DNA from: Streptomyces resistomycificus
Lineage (GTDB): Bacteria > Actinomycetota > Actinomycetes > Streptomycetales > Streptomycetaceae
Direction: 5' to 3'
Length of the DNA stretch: 64,000 bases
Assembly (NCBI RefSeq): GCF_001514265.1
Contig: NZ_KQ948992.1
Location: 372,001 to 436,000, forward strand
Positions 56,509 to 64,000 of this stretch are shown in pieces. Position numbers and translations under genes: made by a program. Under the pieces are notes generated by a model. The model saw nothing but the letters and a program-made list of their open reading frames with translations, searched no databases and had not been told where the DNA came from. Each line of letters starts with the position of its first letter. Positions within the stretch are counted from its first letter, which is position 1.

Positions 56509-59301
56509 ATGCCCCCCACCACCACCGCCTCATCGGGTCAGAAGCCCGGCAAGTCCGGCAGGAAGAAGGGGCGCAAAGCCCGACTGTTCGTTTTTGTCCT
56601 CGTGCTGGCCATCATCGGTGGCGTCGTGTACGGGGCGTACTGGTCCGTCAGTACCGTCCGTGCCTCCTTCCCGCAGACCGAGGGCACCATCAAGCTGGAC
56701 GGCCTGTCGGGGCCCGTGGACGTCAAGCGTGACAGCTACGGCATCCCGCAGGTCTACGCCTCCTCCGACGAGGACCTGTTCATGGCGCAGGGCTTCGTCC
56801 AGGCGCAGGACCGGTTCTACGAGATGGACGTACGCCGTCACATGACCTCCGGGCGTCTGTCGGAGATGTTCGGCAAGGGCCAGGTCGACAAAGACGAGTT
56901 CCTGCGCACGCTGGGCTGGGACCGGATCGCCAAGGAGGAGTACGACAAGACGCTGTCGGCCTCCACCAAGAAGTACCTCCAGGCCTACGCCAAGGGGGTC
57001 AACGCCTACCTCCAGGGCAAGAGCGGCAAGGAGATCTCCCTGGAGTACGCGGCGCTCGGCTTCAAGAACGACTACAAGCCCCAGGCGTGGACCCCCGTCG
57101 ACTCGGTGTCGTGGCTGAAGGCCATGGCGTGGGACCTGCGCGGCAACATGAAGGACGAGATCGACCGGGCCCTGATGACCAGCCGCCTCGGTCCCAAGCA
57201 GATCGCCGACCTGTACCCCGACTACCCCTACAGCCGCAACCAGACGATCGTGCAGCAGGGGCAGTACGACGAGCTCTCCGGGACCTTCGAGGGAAGCGGC
57301 GGCACGTCCACGGGTACAGGCACCGGCACCGGCACGGGTACGGGCACCGGCACCGGCACCGGCACGGGTACAGGCACAGGCACCGGCACGGCGGGCTCCG
57401 CGCTGGAGAGCCAGCTGTCGGGCCTCCAGGACGTCCTGGACGACGTCCCCACGGCCGTCGGCGTGAACGGCAACGGCATCGGCTCGAACTCGTGGGTCGT
57501 GGCCGGGAAGTACACCATCACCGGCAAGCCGCTGATGGCCAACGACCCGCACCTGTCGGCCTCGCTGCCGTCCGTCTGGTACCAGATGGGCCTGCACTGC
57601 CGGACCGTCTCCAGCAAGTGCCAGTACGACGTCACCGGCTACACCTTCGCGGGCATGCCAGGCGTGGTCATCGGCCACAACCAGAACATCTCCTGGGGGA
57701 TGACCAACTCCGGCGTCGACGTCACCGACCTCTACCTGGAGAAGCTCTCCGGCGACGGCTACCTCTACGACGGCAAGGTGAAGCCCTTCACCAGCCGCGA
57801 GGAGACCATCAAGGTCGCCGGAGGGGCCCCCAAGAAGATCGTCGTCCGGGAGACCAACAACGGGCCCCTGCTGTCCGACCGCAACGACGAGCTGGTGAAG
57901 GTCGGCAAGAAGGCCACCGTCGACAGCGCCGCCCCCGACCGCGGCGACGGCTACGGCATCGCCCTGAGATGGACCGCTCTGGACCCGGGCACCTCCATGG
58001 ACGCCGTCTTCGCGATGGGCAAGGCGGCCGACTGGAACGACTTCCGTGCGGCCGCGGCCCTGTTCGACGTGCCCTCGCAGAACCTCGTCTACGCCGACAC
58101 CCAGAACCACATCGGCTACACGCTGCCCGGCAGGATCCCCACGCGCGCGGACGGCTTCGACGGTTCCATCCCGGCGCCCGGCTGGGACTCCAAGTACCGG
58201 TGGACCGGCTACATCAAGCAGGACGAGCTGCCCTACGAGTACGACCCGGCACGCGGCTACATCGTGACCGCGAACCAGGCCGTGATCGACAAGGACAAGT
58301 ACCCCTACACGCTCACCACGGACTGGGGCTACGGCACCCGCAGCCAGCGGATCACCGACCTGATCGAGTCGAAGATCAAGGGTGGCGGCAAGATCTCCAC
58401 CGACGACATGCGCCAGATGCAGCTGGACAACAGCAGCGAGATCGCCAAGCTGCTCGTGCCCAAGCTGCTGAAGATCAACCTGGACGACGCGGACGTCCGC
58501 GAGGCGCAGGAGCTCCTCGAGGGCTGGGACTACACCCAGGACGCCGACTCGGCGGCGGCCGCCTACTTCAACTCGGTCTGGCGCAACATCCTCAAGCTCG
58601 CCTTCGGCAACAAGCTGCCAAAGGAGCTGCGGGTCGAAGGCCAGTGCATCTACGTCGAACCGGTCAACACCACCGCCCCCGTCGACGAGACCGGCAAGGT
58701 GCGCGAGTGCGGCCAGCGCGACGCCGACCAGGCGCAGCCCGACGGCGGCGACCGCTGGTTCGAGGTGGTCCGCAACCTCATGAACGACGAGAAGAGCGAC
58801 TGGTGGACGACGCCCAAGTCGGGCAACCGCCCGGGCGCCTACGAGAACCGCGACAAGCTGTTCGAGCGCGCCATGATCGACGCCCGCTGGGAGCTGACCG
58901 CCAAGCTCGGCAAGGACATCGACACCTGGAGCTGGGGCCGGCTGCACCGCCTGTTCCTGAAGAACCAGACGCTGGGCACCGAGGGCCCCGGGTTCCTGCA
59001 GTACATGCTCAACCGCGGCCCCTGGAAGCTCGGCGGCGGCGAGGCGGCGGTCAACGCGACCGGCTGGAACGCGGCCGGCGGCTACGACGTCGTCTGGGTG
59101 CCGTCCATGCGGATGGTGGTCAACCTCGGCGACCTCGACAAGTCGAAGTGGATCAACCTCAGCGGTGCCTCGGGGCACGCCTACAGCGCCCACTACGTCG
59201 ACCAGACGGGCAAGTGGGTCAAGGGCGAACTGCTGGACTGGTCCTTCTCGAAGAAGGCGGTCGACGACAGCACGGTCGACTCGCTCGTCCTGGAGCCGTG
59301 A
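56509..59301 (+). CDS. membrane-anchored penicillin acylase-family Ntn hydrolase
   Basis: 930 aa from the ATG at 56509 (AAGGA ribosome site). A basic N-terminus and one span (ARLFVFVLVLAIIGGVVYGAYW) anchor it outside the membrane. Alpha-chain: GPVDVKRDSYGIPQVYASSDEDLFMAQGFVQAQDRFYEMDVRRHMTSGRLSE. The beta-chain begins at the autocleavage site G/SNSWVV with nucleophile Ser326, followed by GKPLMANDPHL, GMPGVVIGHNQNISWGMTNSGVDVTDLY and later RNQ/AVNATGWNAAGGYD. Between them is a Thr-Gly repeat (268-294) in the expected spacer. Family members hydrolyse acyl amides such as penicillin G or acyl-homoserine lactones. Confidence 0.92.
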   Translation: MPPTTTASSGQKPGKSGRKKGRKARLFVFVLVLAIIGGVVYGAYWSVSTVRASFPQTEGTIKLDGLSGPVDVKRDSYGIPQVYASSDEDLFMAQGFVQAQDRFYEMDVRRHMTSGRLSEMFGKGQVDKDEFLRTLGWDRIAKEEYDKTLSASTKKYLQAYAKGVNAYLQGKSGKEISLEYAALGFKNDYKPQAWTPVDSVSWLKAMAWDLRGNMKDEIDRALMTSRLGPKQIADLYPDYPYSRNQTIVQQGQYDELSGTFEGSGGTSTGTGTGTGTGTGTGTGTGTGTGTGTGTAGSALESQLSGLQDVLDDVPTAVGVNGNGIGSNSWVVAGKYTITGKPLMANDPHLSASLPSVWYQMGLHCRTVSSKCQYDVTGYTFAGMPGVVIGHNQNISWGMTNSGVDVTDLYLEKLSGDGYLYDGKVKPFTSREETIKVAGGAPKKIVVRETNNGPLLSDRNDELVKVGKKATVDSAAPDRGDGYGIALRWTALDPGTSMDAVFAMGKAADWNDFRAAAALFDVPSQNLVYADTQNHIGYTLPGRIPTRADGFDGSIPAPGWDSKYRWTGYIKQDELPYEYDPARGYIVTANQAVIDKDKYPYTLTTDWGYGTRSQRITDLIESKIKGGGKISTDDMRQMQLDNSSEIAKLLVPKLLKINLDDADVREAQELLEGWDYTQDADSAAAAYFNSVWRNILKLAFGNKLPKELRVEGQCIYVEPVNTTAPVDETGKVRECGQRDADQAQPDGGDRWFEVVRNLMNDEKSDWWTTPKSGNRPGAYENRDKLFERAMIDARWELTAKLGKDIDTWSWGRLHRLFLKNQTLGTEGPGFLQYMLNRGPWKLGGGEAAVNATGWNAAGGYDVVWVPSMRMVVNLGDLDKSKWINLSGASGHAYSAHYVDQTGKWVKGELLDWSFSKKAVDDSTVDSLVLEP
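57310..57390 (+). repeat. Thr-Gly coding repeat in the acylase spacer
   Basis: 27 codons alternate ACn-GGn (Thr-Gly) with mixed synonymous codons, residues 268-294, ~30 residues before the nucleophilic Ser326. Likely part of the linker removed or left floppy on maturation. Confidence 0.9.
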
Positions 59302-59321
59302 GCCGCTGACACCCGGCCCGA

Positions 59322-59359
59322 CGCCACGGCCCTCCACGCACGCGTGGAGGGCCGTGGCG
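59322..59359. terminator. bidirectional terminator between acylase and cyclo-ligase genes
   Basis: Perfect 18-bp inverted repeat (left arm 59322-59339, right arm 59342-59359; GCCACGGCCCTCCACGC and its complement) around AC, between convergent genes. Confidence 0.88.
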
Positions 59360-59362
59360 CGT

Positions 59363-59986
59363 TCAGGAGCCGTGCCGGAAGCGGCGCACACCCGACGGCG
59401 TCACGACCGCGTCCACCGGCCGGTCGTGGGCCTCCACGGGAACGCGCTCCACGACCTCGGAGCCGTACAGCAGCACCACCAGCGCCGGGTGCGCGTCCGC
59501 GCGCTCCAGGCGGGCCAGGACGCGGTCGTACGATCCGCCGCCGCGTCCCAGCCGCATGCCGCGGGCGTCGACCGCCAGGCCCGGCAGCAGCACGGCGTCG
59601 GCGGCGGTCACGGCGTCCGGCCCCAGGCGCTCGCCGGACGGCTCGAAGAGGGCCATCTTTCCGCCGTGTTGGACGCGGGTGAGGGAGCCCTCGCCGGTGT
59701 AGGCGCCCCAGTCCAGGTCGTTGTCGGGCAGGAGCGCCGGCAGCAGGACCCGCACGCCCCGCGCGCGCAGCGCGTCCAGCAGCGCGAGCGTGCCGGGTTC
59801 ACTCCCGACGGAGAGGTAAGCCGCCACCGTGCGCGCGTGCGCCAACTCGGGCAGCGCCAGCGCCCGCCCGGCCAGGGCGACGGCCGATTCCCGCACGTCA
59901 TCGGCCGTCAACCTGCTCCTCACCGCCAGGATCTCGCGCCGCAACATTCGCTTGTCAGGCTCGGCCGGACGTCCGGTGTGACTCAA
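59363..59986 (-). CDS. 5-formyltetrahydrofolate cyclo-ligase
   Basis: 207 aa with the family motifs MLRREILAVRSRLT, TVAAYLSVGSEPGTLALLDALRARGVRVLLPAL and VLLPGLAVDARGMRLGRGGGSYDRVLAR (ATP/substrate loop GMRLGRGGGSYDR). It makes 5,10-methenyl-THF from 5-formyl-THF with ATP. Divergent from galU with a 93-bp gap, a conserved actinobacterial pairing. Confidence 0.93.
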   Translation of the reverse strand: MSHTGRPAEPDKRMLRREILAVRSRLTADDVRESAVALAGRALALPELAHARTVAAYLSVGSEPGTLALLDALRARGVRVLLPALLPDNDLDWGAYTGEGSLTRVQHGGKMALFEPSGERLGPDAVTAADAVLLPGLAVDARGMRLGRGGGSYDRVLARLERADAHPALVVLLYGSEVVERVPVEAHDRPVDAVVTPSGVRRFRHGS

Positions 59987-60079
59987 AGGATGCTCCCGTA
60001 CCCCTTCAATACGCTCATATGAGAGCCAAATAACCGGAGCCTCAGATTCCCTGCAAAGGCACCGGATAAGGTTGCGGGC

Positions 60080-60982
60080 ATGACTCAGTCACACCCTCGG
60101 ATCAGCAAGGCTGTCATTCCCGCAGCAGGCTTGGGCACCCGGTTCCTGCCGGCCACGAAGGCCACCCCCAAGGAGATGCTGCCGGTCGTCGACAAGCCGG
60201 CGATCCAGTATGTGGTCGAGGAGGCCGTCTCCGCGGGCCTCGATGACGTCCTCATGATCACGGGACGCAACAAGCGCCCCCTGGAGGACCACTTCGACCG
60301 CAACTACGAGCTGGAATCGGCCCTTCAGAAGAAGGGCGACGCGAGCCGGCTCGCGAAGGTGCAGGAGTCCAGCGACCTCGCCACCATGCACTACGTCCGC
60401 CAGGGCGACCCCAAGGGCCTCGGCCACGCCGTGCTGTGCGCCGCCCCGCACGTCGGGCACGAGCCCTTCGCGGTCCTGCTCGGCGACGACCTGATCGACC
60501 CGCGCGACCCCCTGCTCAAGCGGATGGTCGAAATCCAGGAACAGCGCGGCGGCAGCGTCATCGCGCTCATGGAGGTCGCGCCCGAGCAGATCCACCTCTA
60601 CGGCTGTGCGGCCGTGGAGCCCACCGAGGACGGCGACACCGTCAGGGTCACCGGCCTGGTGGAGAAGCCGGACCCGGCCGACGCCCCGTCGAACTACGCG
60701 GTGATCGGGCGCTACGTCCTGGACCCGCACATCTTCGAGATACTGCGCAAGACCGAGCCCGGCCGCGGCGGCGAGATCCAGCTCACCGACGCCCTCCAGC
60801 AGCTCGCCGAGGACGAGAAGGTCGGCGGCCCCGTGCACGGCGTCGTCTTCAAGGGCCGCCGCTATGACACCGGCGACCGGGGCGACTACCTGCGTGCCAT
60901 TGTCAGACTCGCATGCGAACGTGAAGACCTGGGCCCGGACTTCCGGACCTGGCTTCGCAGTTACGTAGCCGAGGAGATGTAA
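60080..60982 (+). CDS. galU: UTP-glucose-1-phosphate uridylyltransferase
   Basis: 300 aa. Nucleotide-binding start KAVIPAAGLGTRFLPATKATPKEMLPVVDKPAIQYVVEEA, then LMITGRNKRPLEDHFDRNYELE, VLLGDDLID and GLVEKPDPADAPSNYAVIGRYVLDP. It makes UDP-glucose for cell-wall and storage glycans. TAAGGT 14 nt upstream of the ATG could be a -10 box of a nearly leaderless transcript. moeA begins 5 bp after its stop. Confidence 0.95.
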   Translation: MTQSHPRISKAVIPAAGLGTRFLPATKATPKEMLPVVDKPAIQYVVEEAVSAGLDDVLMITGRNKRPLEDHFDRNYELESALQKKGDASRLAKVQESSDLATMHYVRQGDPKGLGHAVLCAAPHVGHEPFAVLLGDDLIDPRDPLLKRMVEIQEQRGGSVIALMEVAPEQIHLYGCAAVEPTEDGDTVRVTGLVEKPDPADAPSNYAVIGRYVLDPHIFEILRKTEPGRGGEIQLTDALQQLAEDEKVGGPVHGVVFKGRRYDTGDRGDYLRAIVRLACEREDLGPDFRTWLRSYVAEEM

Positions 60983-60987
60983 CAACG

Positions 60988-62313
60988 TTGAGCAGCGCCG
61001 CGCCCCACCCCGCCGGCCACGACCAACTCTGGTCGGTGGACGAGCACCTGGAGGACATCCTCGCGACCGTCCGCCCCCTCGAACCCATCGAGCTGCAACT
61101 CCTCGACGCCCAGGGCTGTGTCCTGGTCGAGGACGTCACGGTGCCGGTCTCCCTGCCCCCGTTCGACAACAGCTCCATGGACGGGTACGCGGTGCGGGTC
61201 GCGGATGTCGCGGGCGCGAGCGAGGAGTTCCCGGCGTCCCTCGAGGTCGTCGGGGACGTCGCGGCGGGCCAGGCCGACCTGCTCCATGTGGGGCCCGGAC
61301 AGGCCGCCCGCATCATGACCGGAGCCCCGCTGCCGCCCGGCGCCGAGACCGTCGTCCCGGTGGAGTGGACCGACGGCGGCCTCGACGAGGGCCCCGTGAC
61401 CGGGATGCTCGCCCGCGCCCTGGCACCCGAGGGCGCCCAGGGGCATGTGCAGGTCTACCGCCAGGCCGCGGCACGCGCGCACGTGCGTGCCCAGGGCAGC
61501 GACGTGAAGGCGGGGGACCGTGCCCTGGAGTCGGGCACCGTCCTCGGCCCGCCGCAGATCGCGCTGCTCGCCGCGATCGGCCGCGGCACGGTCCGGGTGC
61601 GCCCCCGCCCCCGGGTGGTCGTCATGTCCACCGGCAGTGAACTCGTCCCGCCCGGCGAGGACCTCGGCAGCGGCCAGATCTACGACTCCAACAGCTTCGC
61701 CCTCACCGCGGCCGCCCGTGACGCCGGCGCCATCGCCTACCGGGTGGGCGCGGTCGCCGACGACGCCGAGACCCTCCGGTCCACCATCGAGGACCAGCTG
61801 GTGCGCGCCGACCTCATGGTCACGACGGGCGGGGTGAGCGTCGGGGCGTACGACGTAGTCAAGGAGGCGCTGTCCCAGGTCGGCGACGACGAGGACGAGG
61901 CCGGCGGCGGTGTGGAGTTCCGCAAGCTCGCCATGCAGCCCGGCAAGCCCCAGGGCTTCGGCTCCATCGGCCCCGACCACACGCCCCTGCTCGCCCTCCC
62001 CGGCAACCCGGTGTCGTCGTACGTCTCCTTCGAGCTGTTCGTCCGTCCGGCGATCCGTGCCCTGATGGGCCTGGAGGAGGTCCACCGCCCGCGGACCCGC
62101 GCCACCCTCACCGCAGACAAGGCGCTGACCTCGCCGAAGGGCCGCCGGCAGTTCCTGCGCGGGGCGTACGCCGACGGCGCTGTCACCCCGGTCGGCGGCG
62201 CCGGATCCCACCTGGTCGCGGCCCTCGCGCACGCGGACGCGCTGATCGTCGTCCCCGAGGACGTGGAGTCGGTGGAGCCCGGCACCGAGGTCGAGGTCGT
62301 CCTGCTCGGCTGA
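60988..62313 (+). CDS. moeA: molybdopterin molybdenumtransferase MoeA
   Basis: 441 aa from a TTG at 60988, with GAGGAG 12 nt upstream inside the galU end. Domains: LPPFDNSSMDGYAVRVAD (domain III), VAAGQADLLHVGPGQAARIMTGAPLPPGAETVVPVEW, RPRVVVMSTGSELVPPGEDLGSGQIYDSNSF, MVTTGGVSVGAYDVVKEAL (MPT-binding), QPGKPQGFGSIGPDHTPLLALPGNPVSSYVSFELFVRP, and a C-terminal beta domain. It inserts molybdate into adenylated molybdopterin. First of three Moco genes in a row. Confidence 0.93.
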   Translation: MSSAAPHPAGHDQLWSVDEHLEDILATVRPLEPIELQLLDAQGCVLVEDVTVPVSLPPFDNSSMDGYAVRVADVAGASEEFPASLEVVGDVAAGQADLLHVGPGQAARIMTGAPLPPGAETVVPVEWTDGGLDEGPVTGMLARALAPEGAQGHVQVYRQAAARAHVRAQGSDVKAGDRALESGTVLGPPQIALLAAIGRGTVRVRPRPRVVVMSTGSELVPPGEDLGSGQIYDSNSFALTAAARDAGAIAYRVGAVADDAETLRSTIEDQLVRADLMVTTGGVSVGAYDVVKEALSQVGDDEDEAGGGVEFRKLAMQPGKPQGFGSIGPDHTPLLALPGNPVSSYVSFELFVRPAIRALMGLEEVHRPRTRATLTADKALTSPKGRRQFLRGAYADGAVTPVGGAGSHLVAALAHADALIVVPEDVESVEPGTEVEVVLLG

Positions 62314-62375
62314 GTGCTCCAGGATGGCGGTACCGTGTCGCGCACAACAGGCCCGGACCGGGAGCACCCCAGAGC

Positions 62376-62855
62376 ATGAGTACGCAGGACCGACTGACCC
62401 ACATCGACGAGGCGGGCGCCGCCCGCATGGTCGACGTATCCGGGAAGGACGTGACCGCGCGCACCGCCCGCGCCAGCGGCCGCGTCCTGGTCTCACCCCG
62501 TGTGATCGAGCTGCTGCGTGGTGAGGGCGTCCCCAAGGGCGACGCCCTGGCCACCGCGCGGATCGCGGGCATCATGGGCGCCAAGCGCACCCCCGACCTC
62601 ATCCCGCTGTGTCACCCCTTGTCGGTGTCCGGTGTGAAACTGGATCTGCGGGTCGCGGACGACGCCGTGGAGATCCTGGCCACGGTGAAGACCACGGACC
62701 GTACGGGCGTCGAGATGGAGGCACTCACCGCGGTGTCGGTCGCCGCGCTCACCGTGGTCGACATGGTCAAGGCGGTCGACAAGGGAGCGGTCATCACGGA
62801 CGTCCGGGTCGAGGAGAAGACGGGCGGCAAGTCGGGCGACTGGAGTCGGGCATGA
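62376..62855 (+). CDS. moaC: cyclic pyranopterin monophosphate synthase MoaC
   Basis: 159 aa: LTHIDEAGAARMVDVSGKDVTARTARASGRVLVSPRVIELL, KGDALATARIAGIMGAKRTPDLIPLCHPLSVSGVKLDL, KTTDRTGVEMEALTAVSVAALTVVDMVKAVDKGAVI. IPLCHPL and TGVEMEALTA are the active-site signatures. It makes cPMP in the first step of Moco synthesis. Stop overlaps the next ATG (ATGA). Confidence 0.95.
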   Translation: MSTQDRLTHIDEAGAARMVDVSGKDVTARTARASGRVLVSPRVIELLRGEGVPKGDALATARIAGIMGAKRTPDLIPLCHPLSVSGVKLDLRVADDAVEILATVKTTDRTGVEMEALTAVSVAALTVVDMVKAVDKGAVITDVRVEEKTGGKSGDWSRA

Positions 62856-63358
62856 CATATCGCGCACTGGTGGTCACCGCCTCCAACCGTGCCGCCGCCG
62901 GGGTCTACGAGGACAAGGGCGGCCCGCTGATCGCCGAGGGCCTGCGGCGCTTCGGCTTCACCGTCGAGGGCCCCCAGGTCGTGCCCGACGGCGACCCCGT
63001 CGAGGCCGCGCTGCGCGCGGGCGTCGACGCCGGGTACGACGTGATCGTCACCACCGGAGGCACCGGCATCTCGCCGACCGACCGCACCCCCGAGGTCACC
63101 CGCACGGTGATCGACCACGAGGTGCCGGGCATCGCCGAGGCCATCAGGGCCTTCGGCCGGGAGAAGGTGCCGACGGCGGCGCTCTCCCGGGGCCTGGCCG
63201 GTGTGGCGGGCGGGACCCTGATCGTCAATCTGCCGGGTTCCACGGGCGGGGTGAAGGACGGGCTGGCCGTCCTGGAACCCCTGTTGGCGCACGCCGTCGA
63301 CCAGATCCGCGGCGGCGACCACCCCAGACCCGCCGCCAGTACCGGGGGTGCGAGCTGA
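62852..63358 (+). CDS. MogA/MoaB-family molybdopterin adenylyltransferase
   Basis: 168 aa. VVTASNRAAAGVYEDKGGPLIAEGLRRFGF, then DVIVTTGGTGISPTDRTPEVTRTVIDHEVPGIAEAIRAFGREKVPTAALSRGLAGVAGGTLIVNLPGSTGGVKDGLAVLEPLL. TTGGTGIS and LPGSTGGV are the MPT-binding loops. It adenylates molybdopterin before MoeA acts. Translationally coupled to moaC. Confidence 0.93.
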   Translation: MTYRALVVTASNRAAAGVYEDKGGPLIAEGLRRFGFTVEGPQVVPDGDPVEAALRAGVDAGYDVIVTTGGTGISPTDRTPEVTRTVIDHEVPGIAEAIRAFGREKVPTAALSRGLAGVAGGTLIVNLPGSTGGVKDGLAVLEPLLAHAVDQIRGGDHPRPAASTGGAS

Positions 63359-63378
63359 ACAGCCCATCCTGGCCTGTC

Positions 63379-63993
63379 GTGCTGTCGGACGGCGACATCG
63401 TCCTCCGGCCGATAAAGATGCGCGACCAGCGGCCCTGGCGCGAGGTCAACCGGCGCAACCGGGACTGGCTGCGGCCCTGGGAGGCGACGATCCCGCCGCC
63501 CACGCCCAGCGGGCCGATCGCGCACCGGCCGACCTACCGCCAGATGGTCCGGCACCTGCGGGCCGAGGCGAACGCGGGGCGGATGCTCCCGTTCGTCATC
63601 GAGTACCAGGGGCGGCTGGTCGGACAGCTGACGGTGGCCGGGATCACCTGGGGCTCGATGTGCTCGGGGCACGTGGGGTACTGGGTGGACGAGTCGGTCG
63701 CGGGCCGCGGAGTGATGCCGACCGCCGTGGCGCTCGTCGTGGACCACTGTTTCCGGGCCGTGGGGCTGCACCGCATCGAGGTCTGCATTCGTCCCGAGAA
63801 CGGGCCCAGCCGCCGGGTCGTGGAGAAACTCGGATTCCGCGACGAGGGCCTCAGACCGCGATATCTCCACATCGACGGCGCCTGGCGGGACCATCTCGTC
63901 TTCGCGCTCACCGCTGAGGAGGTGCCCGACGGTCTGCTCAGGCGCTGGCAGCGGGCACGGTCCCGCAGTACACCGCACGACAACCCCGCATAA
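63379..63993 (+). CDS. GNAT-family N-acetyltransferase (RimJ type)
   Basis: 204 aa from a GTG at 63379. An in-frame CTG at 63355, overlapping the mog stop, would add eight residues (NSPSWPV). Layout: LSDGDIVLRPIKMRDQRPWREVNRRNRDWLRPWEAT, VEYWVDESVAGRGVMPTAVALVVDH-like motif A (seen as GYWVDESVAGRGVMPTAVALVVDHCF), LHRIEVCIRPENGPSRRVVEKLGFRDEGLRPRYLHIDGAWRDHLVFAL. A ribosomal-protein or small-molecule acetyltransferase. The gene is complete; only a few bases follow it at the right edge. Confidence 0.88.
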   Translation: MLSDGDIVLRPIKMRDQRPWREVNRRNRDWLRPWEATIPPPTPSGPIAHRPTYRQMVRHLRAEANAGRMLPFVIEYQGRLVGQLTVAGITWGSMCSGHVGYWVDESVAGRGVMPTAVALVVDHCFRAVGLHRIEVCIRPENGPSRRVVEKLGFRDEGLRPRYLHIDGAWRDHLVFALTAEEVPDGLLRRWQRARSRSTPHDNPA

Positions 63994-64000
63994 CGCGGAA

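Overview
The window is high-GC actinobacterial DNA that reads as a Streptomyces chromosome. Codon third positions are almost all G or C, GTG starts are common, and one gene carries a rare TTA (bldA) codon. The gene order hrdD - TetR - ... - fruR/fruK/fruA - L,D-transpeptidase - P1 peptidase - mscL - SAF protein - fmdB - penicillin acylase - galU - moeA - moaC - mog is a conserved Streptomyces core neighbourhood. Family assignments come from reading the translated sequence and recalled family motifs; no database search was run.

Region 1 (1-22.4 kb) is mostly accessory. It holds a truncated LuxR/MalT-type (LAL) regulator running off the left edge, a DUF2252 protein, a carboxymuconolactone decarboxylase-like protein, an amphi-Trp protein, membrane and small hypothetical proteins and a GNAT acetyltransferase. 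Two secreted GH43 enzymes with AbfB (CBM42) domains form one minus-strand operon with a readable promoter, an operator cluster and a terminator. A dienelactone-hydrolase homologue without its nucleophile, a formylglycine-type arylsulfatase, and an AraC regulator divergent from a two-gene ABC exporter follow. Gene debris lies between them (lipoprotein tail at 12.3-12.5 kb, PaaI-type thioesterase at 17.6-17.9 kb).

Region 2 (22.4-28.06 kb) is a decayed accessory patch ending at a tRNA-Arg(CCT). It has a frameshifted HTH remnant, a hypothetical gene, a type I signal peptidase, a class F sortase beside a small secreted membrane-anchored protein, a 3' fragment of an ATP-binding anti-sigma-type protein, and a small TTA-containing gene split by an in-frame TGA.

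Region 3 (28-42 kb) is rich in regulators and efflux. It includes a leaderless FMN reductase behind a SoxR-type operator, a double-module IclR regulator, a secreted M6 metalloprotease, TetR + DHA2-type MFS, MarR divergent from a DODA-type extradiol dioxygenase, a phosphinothricin-acetyltransferase-like GNAT, the group 2 sigma factor HrdD with a textbook SigR promoter, a second TetR, and a WYL regulator divergent from a second DHA2-type MFS.

Region 4 (42-64 kb) is core metabolism and envelope. It holds the fructose PTS operon (fruR-fruK-fruA), DUF6227, L,D-transpeptidase lipoprotein, P1 self-cleaving peptidase, a 58-aa conserved protein, MscL, SAF-domain protein, MTA phosphorylase, FmdB zinc ribbon, MFS, K+/H+ antiporter, a membrane-anchored penicillin-acylase-family enzyme, 5-formyl-THF cyclo-ligase, GalU, three molybdenum cofactor genes and a GNAT acetyltransferase running to the right edge.

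A recurring oddity is short tandem arrays (period 6, 7, 9, 14 or 18 bp) in intergenic DNA or at gene edges. I found no obviously new multi-gene system. The best leads are the sortase/secreted-protein pair with no recognisable sorting motif, the nucleophile-less hydrolase, the GH43 operator cluster, the in-frame-TGA gene and several sharply readable regulator-promoter pairs.
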